Below are positions 5,640 through 8,840 of a DNA stretch of 8,840 nt, in pieces (positions within the stretch are counted from its first letter, which is position 1; every line of letters starts with the position of its first letter). Made by a program: the position numbers and the translations under genes. This DNA is from Sphingomonadales bacterium UBA7471. GTDB lineage: Bacteria; Pseudomonadota; Alphaproteobacteria; Sphingomonadales; Sphingomonadaceae. The stretch lies in assembly GCA_002479765.1 (NCBI GenBank), contig DLOZ01000016.1, forward strand, positions 1 through 8,840, in the 5' to 3' direction. The notes under the pieces are model-generated. The model was not told the DNA's origin, searched no databases, and was given only the letters and a program-made list of their open reading frames with translations.

Positions 5640-6815
5640 TCACGGGCACCGGTCAAAGCAATGCCCGACGGGTGAAAATTCATCCACCATCGTCACATAG
5701 CGGTAAAATCCCTTGCCTTGCGCCGGATTAATCCAAAAACCAGCACGTAGCGAATATGCCTCACCCACATGGCCAAACCATCGATTGCCCGCATTGTCCT
5801 CCAACCAATGCACGCCAAGGCCATATGCCGTAAAATAGCCCTTGTCGTCATCGCCATTTGAACCATTGAACGTCCATACGGGCGCTGTCATCTCGGCAAA
5901 GCTTTTTTTCGACAATAATGGCGCGCCCTGCCGCAACAGCAATTGGCCCACTTTAGCAAGGTCGCGCGCCGAAATGCGCAGGCCGCCTTGCGGGCTGAAC
6001 GCCGAACCATTGCGGCTAAGAACGTACAGCGCATCAACATCACAACTGCCGTTGGTGGCAGGATACACCGCGCAAGGGTCAGGCCCCTTCATGGCGGCAT
6101 CACGGGCCAAATCGCCATTTGGGCGCAACAAAGTGACCGCTTGCGCACGCCGTCCCTCGCTGCATCCGGCACCCCAATTGTAGCAGGCATCCAGCCCAAG
6201 TGGCGAAAGCACCAGCCGCGCCATCAACCGGTCAAACCGTTCGCCCGTGGCGCTTTCCAGCACCGCCGCGATCACGGGCGAATTGATATTGGCATAGGAA
6301 AAATAGCGTCCCGGTGGGTGGGCGGCGTCCCATGCCTTCGGGTTGGCAATGACGTTGGACAGCTCGCCATCCAGCGGCACGATATAATCGACAGAATCGC
6401 GCAGCCCGCTTTGGTGGGACAGCAACGCACGCATGGTTACCGGCACATCGGGAAAGGCTGGATTGCGGACCGGCCAGCCAAGATAAAGCCCGACATCACG
6501 GTCAAGATCAAGCACGCCCTGCTCTGCCAGCCGCATCGCCGCAATCGCCACGACCAGTTTCGAAATCGAAGCGACGCGCGCGGGGTCATCCAGCGTGACG
6601 GGACGGCCTGCAACACCAGCATCCCCGTGGGCAACCCCGTGCGTGATACTGTCAGCGGTAAAATCAACCCGGACCTCCGCCGCCACAGGAAGCGCGCGTT
6701 CAGCCGAGGCAGGCGTTGTTGCACAGCCGCCAAGCGCCGCCGCAAAGATCGACAAAGCCGTGGCCAGAGACGCGACTTGCGCCTTACCCCAAGACTGCTT
6801 TATCCGCTGCATCAT
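5640..6815 (-). CDS. Lipoprotein serine hydrolase, beta-lactamase/transpeptidase fold
   Basis: A 391-residue protein of the Beta-lactamase (PF00144) class C/DD-peptidase-like group. A signal peptide ends in a lipobox LGGC with acylation cysteine C31, so it is probably membrane-anchored. Catalytic motifs: SISK with nucleophile S83 and K86; YAN (Y174-A-N176) as the Tyr-x-Asn motif; and FGHVGEA (H349-V-G351), which takes the place of KTG as in many esterase or peptidase relatives. ALLSHQSGLRDS (130-141) is the usual family signature. Six cysteines after the lipobox (C211, C218, C248, C258, C386, C390) could form disulfides in the periplasm. ATG 6815 overlaps the stop of the DUF3617 gene by ATGA, and coupling explains the weak ribosome binding site. 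The substrate is unknown: an esterase, D-amino-acid peptidase or cell-wall role are all possible. Calling it a resistance beta-lactamase is not supported. Confidence 0.87.
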   Translation of the reverse strand: MMQRIKQSWGKAQVASLATALSIFAAALGGCATTPASAERALPVAAEVRVDFTADSITHGVAHGDAGVAGRPVTLDDPARVASISKLVVAIAAMRLAEQGVLDLDRDVGLYLGWPVRNPAFPDVPVTMRALLSHQSGLRDSVDYIVPLDGELSNVIANPKAWDAAHPPGRYFSYANINSPVIAAVLESATGERFDRLMARLVLSPLGLDACYNWGAGCSEGRRAQAVTLLRPNGDLARDAAMKGPDPCAVYPATNGSCDVDALYVLSRNGSAFSPQGGLRISARDLAKVGQLLLRQGAPLLSKKSFAEMTAPVWTFNGSNGDDDKGYFTAYGLGVHWLEDNAGNRWFGHVGEAYSLRAGFWINPAQGKGFYRYVTMVDEFSPVGHCFDRCP

Positions 6816-7339
6816 GCCGCCGGACAGGCGCCTACATATTTGCCAGTTGCTTTGCCCTGCATCTTCACCGTGCCAATCATCGGCAGACGGACATCGAACT
6901 TGCTGTCATAATTGAATGCGGTTTCGCCCATGACGCCCGCAAGTTCCATGTCGACACTGCCCATGCCTTCCATGCCGCATGACAGCTTCAACCGGACATT
7001 TTGGCCAGAAACGTCAAATGCCTTATACACGCATTTCTCCCCGCCATTGCCGCCAAAGAAATCGGCACTGGGCTTTTTGGCTTCTGCTTCCGTCAGGCAG
7101 CTTCGGCTCGACGCGCTCTTGGCGACCTCGTCCATGATCTGCTGTTTTTCCGCTTTGCCCAGCGTCGGCACGTCCATGTCGGTGAAGACAAACTTGGTTT
7201 CCCACTGCCCGGCCTTCATCGGGATAAACGCGTCATCATCCATGTCGGCCGCGCGCTCTTTGCTGTCGGTGTCAGCGCCTTTGTCCGAACAGGCTGAAAT
7301 CGCCAACGCCGCAACGCCCAATAAAAGGAACTTGTGCAT
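6812..7339 (-). CDS. DUF3617-family lipoprotein
   Basis: A 175-residue predicted lipoprotein. The signal peptide MHKFLLLGVAALAISAC has lipobox ISAC with the modified cysteine C17. A short acidic linker (about 18-37, rich in Asp, Lys, Glu) leads into a domain matching DUF3617: the opening MKAGQWETKF (41-50), and four spaced cysteines C81, C103, C121 and C172 that probably form two disulfides, with SRSCLTEAEA around C81. The function of the family is unknown. The frame is open to 7393 with an in-frame ATG at 7366, but the start at 7339 is chosen because AAAGG lies 6 nt upstream and it yields a normal lipoprotein signal. The stop overlaps the start of the serine hydrolase by ATGA, a sign of coupled expression. 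It is the first gene of the minus-strand cluster and diverges from uvrB. The ribosome binding site may be hidden in an RNA stem (7342-7402). Confidence 0.85.
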   Translation of the reverse strand: MHKFLLLGVAALAISACSDKGADTDSKERAADMDDDAFIPMKAGQWETKFVFTDMDVPTLGKAEKQQIMDEVAKSASSRSCLTEAEAKKPSADFFGGNGGEKCVYKAFDVSGQNVRLKLSCGMEGMGSVDMELAGVMGETAFNYDSKFDVRLPMIGTVKMQGKATGKYVGACPAA

Positions 7340-7527
7340 GGGTTGCCTTTCTCGCTCTGTTGTCATGTCCTTCTTGTGTCCCTGACGTATCAAAAAGGCA
7401 ACAGGCGATCAGAACCCCTTTTGTGGTTTTGGCGTTCCGTGGCCAACATGATAACTTAGATGACGTTTTTCGCATAAAGCCGCCGCACACTCTTGCCCTT
7501 GCAACAGCTACAGCACATAGAGCGAAC
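7340..7527. other. Divergent intergenic region between the DUF3617 gene and uvrB
   Basis: This 188-bp region must carry promoters for both the minus-strand cluster and uvrB. Apart from the RBS-covering stem, I see no strong -35/-10 pair. TTGGCG with GATAAC (plus strand, near 7427-7454) is one poor match with a 15-nt spacer. No alphaproteobacterial LexA box (GTTC-N7-GTTC) is present. No small gene is supported. Confidence 0.4.
7342..7402 (-). promoter_or_regulatory. Long-range stem that would cover the DUF3617 ribosome binding site
   Basis: In the minus-strand leader GTTGCCTTTTT (7402-7392) can pair with AGAAAGGCAAC (7352-7342): eleven pairs, one of them G-U, enclosing a 39-nt loop. The downstream arm contains the AAAGG ribosome binding site of the DUF3617 gene, and the loop contains the rejected upstream ATG (7366). 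If folded, translation initiation at 7339 would be blocked. A 9-bp exact inverted repeat at this distance is expected a few times by chance in a window of this size, so only its placement is suggestive. Confidence 0.4.
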
Positions 7528-8840
7528 ATGGCTGAATTGATTATCCGCCGTGGGCTGGAAGAACCGGACACGGTTGGCAGCTTCACCCCGCACAGGCCGG
7601 AACGCCCGTCGAAGCTTGAAGGGGGTCGCCCTTTCAAAATCGTTTCTGATTATGAACCAGCGGGCGACCAGCCAACCGCAATCAAAGAACTGGTGACGAC
7701 TGCGCTGACGGGCGAAAAAAATCAGGTCCTTTTGGGTGTCACAGGTTCCGGCAAAACCTTTACCGTCGCTAAAGTCATTGAGGCGTTGCAACGGCCCGCA
7801 CTTATCCTTGCGCCGAACAAGATTTTGGCTGCACAGCTATATGGCGAATTTAAAAGCTTCTTCCCCGACAATGCGGTCGAATATTTCGTCAGCTACTATG
7901 ACTATTACCAGCCCGAGGCCTATGTCCCGCGCAGCGACACCTATATCGAGAAGGAATCGAGCGTAAACGAGGCCATTGACCGCATGCGGCATTCGGCGAC
8001 GCGGTCGTTGCTGGAGCGTGATGATGTTATCATCGTTGCCTCTGTGTCGTGTATTTACGGCATCGGTTCGGTGGAAACCTATTCGGCGATGATATTCGAC
8101 CTGAAGGCCGGCGAAAGCGTTGATCAGCGCGAATTGATCCGCAAGCTCGTGGCGTTGCAATATAAGCGCAATGACACCGGCTTTGCCCGCGGCAATTTCC
8201 GCGTGCGGGGCGACAATCTGGAAATCTTCCCGTCGCATTATGAAGACATGGCATGGCGCGTCAGTTTCTTTGGCGACGAGATTGAGGAAATCGCAGAGTT
8301 CGACCCTCTGACGGGGACGACAGGCGCCAAGCTGAAAAATGTACGCGTGTATGCCAACAGCCACTATGTGACGCCCGGCCCGACGATGAAGCAGGCGAGC
8401 GAGGCCATTCGGTTCGAACTTACAGAGCGGCTGAAAGAACTGGTGTCCGAAGGCAAATTGCTGGAAGCGCAGCGGCTTGAGGAAAGGACGAATTTCGATC
8501 TGGAAATGATCGCGGCGACCGGCAGTTGCGCAGGCATCGAAAATTACTCGCGCTTTTTAACGGGCCGCCTGCCGGGTGAGCCGCCCCCCACTTTGTTTGA
8601 ATATCTGCCTGACAATGCGTTGCTGTTTGTCGACGAAAGCCACCAGACGGTGCCGCAAATCGGCGCGATGGCCAAGGGTGACCATAGGCGCAAGCTGACG
8701 CTCGCCGAATATGGTTTCCGCCTGCCGTCCTGTATCGACAACCGGCCGCTGCGTTTTAACGAATGGGACATTATGCGCCCGCAAACGATATGCGTTTCTG
8801 CAACACCCGGCGGTTGGGAAATGGAGCAATCGGGCGGCGT
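7528..8840 (+). CDS. uvrB: Excinuclease ABC subunit UvrB, 3' end missing (runs off right edge)
   Basis: The first 437 codons of UvrB, the damage-recognition helicase of nucleotide excision repair. It receives DNA from UvrA, verifies the lesion and recruits UvrC. Visible: Walker A GVTGSGKT (70-77) with K76; the beta-hairpin region SYYDYYQPEAYVPRSDTYIE (122-141), used to clamp DNA; the UvrA-interaction domain (about 150-250); DESH Walker B (D369-E370-S371-H372); and motif III VSATP (423-427). The remaining helicase motifs and the C-terminal UvrC-binding region lie beyond the window. The common core starts near FKIVSDYEPAGDQP (37-50), so ATG 7528 adds an N-terminal extension of about 35 residues (MAELIIRRGLEEPD...), as is usual in alphaproteobacteria. 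The ribosome binding site is weak (AGAG, 7519-7523 area). No frameshift or broken motif is seen in the part present. Confidence 0.97.
   Translation, partial: MAELIIRRGLEEPDTVGSFTPHRPERPSKLEGGRPFKIVSDYEPAGDQPTAIKELVTTALTGEKNQVLLGVTGSGKTFTVAKVIEALQRPALILAPNKILAAQLYGEFKSFFPDNAVEYFVSYYDYYQPEAYVPRSDTYIEKESSVNEAIDRMRHSATRSLLERDDVIIVASVSCIYGIGSVETYSAMIFDLKAGESVDQRELIRKLVALQYKRNDTGFARGNFRVRGDNLEIFPSHYEDMAWRVSFFGDEIEEIAEFDPLTGTTGAKLKNVRVYANSHYVTPGPTMKQASEAIRFELTERLKELVSEGKLLEAQRLEERTNFDLEMIAATGSCAGIENYSRFLTGRLPGEPPPTLFEYLPDNALLFVDESHQTVPQIGAMAKGDHRRKLTLAEYGFRLPSCIDNRPLRFNEWDIMRPQTICVSATPGGWEMEQSGG

Noticed and set aside
5528..5683. 52-residue N-terminal extension of the M20D enzyme
   Set aside because: It would place residues before a clear signal peptide and overlap the neighbouring gene; the ribosome binding site fits the start at 5527.
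5640..6815. AmpC-type antibiotic resistance beta-lactamase
   Set aside because: Has SxxK and YxN but HVG instead of KTG and a lipoprotein anchor; many non-resistance esterases and peptidases share this pattern.
5943..6911. 322-residue plus-strand frame opposite the serine hydrolase
   Set aside because: Arg/His/Ala-rich composition typical of an antisense shadow; the minus strand carries all catalytic motifs of a known family.
7837..8364. 175-residue minus-strand frame opposite uvrB
   Set aside because: Lies fully inside the UvrB coding region, which is strongly conserved on the plus strand.
1..8840. CRISPR array, insertion sequence, prophage or tRNA
   Set aside because: No spaced direct repeats, transposase, integrase or cloverleaf pattern was recognised by reading both strands.

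Overview
The window reads as a chromosomal stretch of an alphaproteobacterium, most likely a sphingomonad. This is inferred from the style of the proteins: DapD, a UvrB with an N-terminal extension, DUF3617 and YdcH-type small proteins, exported hydrolases, and a Cys-Gly-rich, Pro-rich lipoprotein start. The genus cannot be fixed from sequence reading alone. Coding is dense. I see no insertion sequence, prophage gene, CRISPR array, tRNA or rRNA. The gene content is mostly housekeeping and cell-envelope functions.

Left part (1-1834). The start of a minus-strand lipoprotein gene runs off the left edge. Its Pro-rich tether is the reverse strand of the conspicuous Gly-rich, G-rich DNA at the very start. 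Divergent from it is a two-gene plus-strand operon: a HAD-type pyrimidine 5'-nucleotidase followed by dapD (lysine/diaminopimelate synthesis), overlapping by ATGA.

Middle part (1835-3841). A 234-bp gap precedes a 64-codon YdcH/DUF465-type gene. A strong 13-bp hairpin separates it from a TerC/Alx membrane protein gene, probably involved in metal homeostasis. Only 34 bp after that comes a small exported SnoaL/SgcJ-like protein. This plus-strand block meets the minus-strand block tail to tail with a 4-nt overlap at 3838-3841.

Right part (3838-7339, minus strand, read right to left). Four genes probably share a transcript in part: a DUF3617 lipoprotein, a lipoprotein serine hydrolase of the beta-lactamase/transpeptidase fold (ATGA overlap), an exported M20D amidohydrolase, and a small HNH protein. 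Three of the four are exported, which suggests periplasmic handling of peptides or amides. The HNH protein looks unrelated to that role.

Right end (7528-8840). uvrB, the excision-repair damage-recognition helicase, runs off the right edge with about 437 residues present.

The best candidates for unexplained signal are non-coding: the hairpin in front of terC, and a long-range stem that would cover the ribosome binding site of the DUF3617 gene. I did not find a convincing previously undescribed multi-gene system here.
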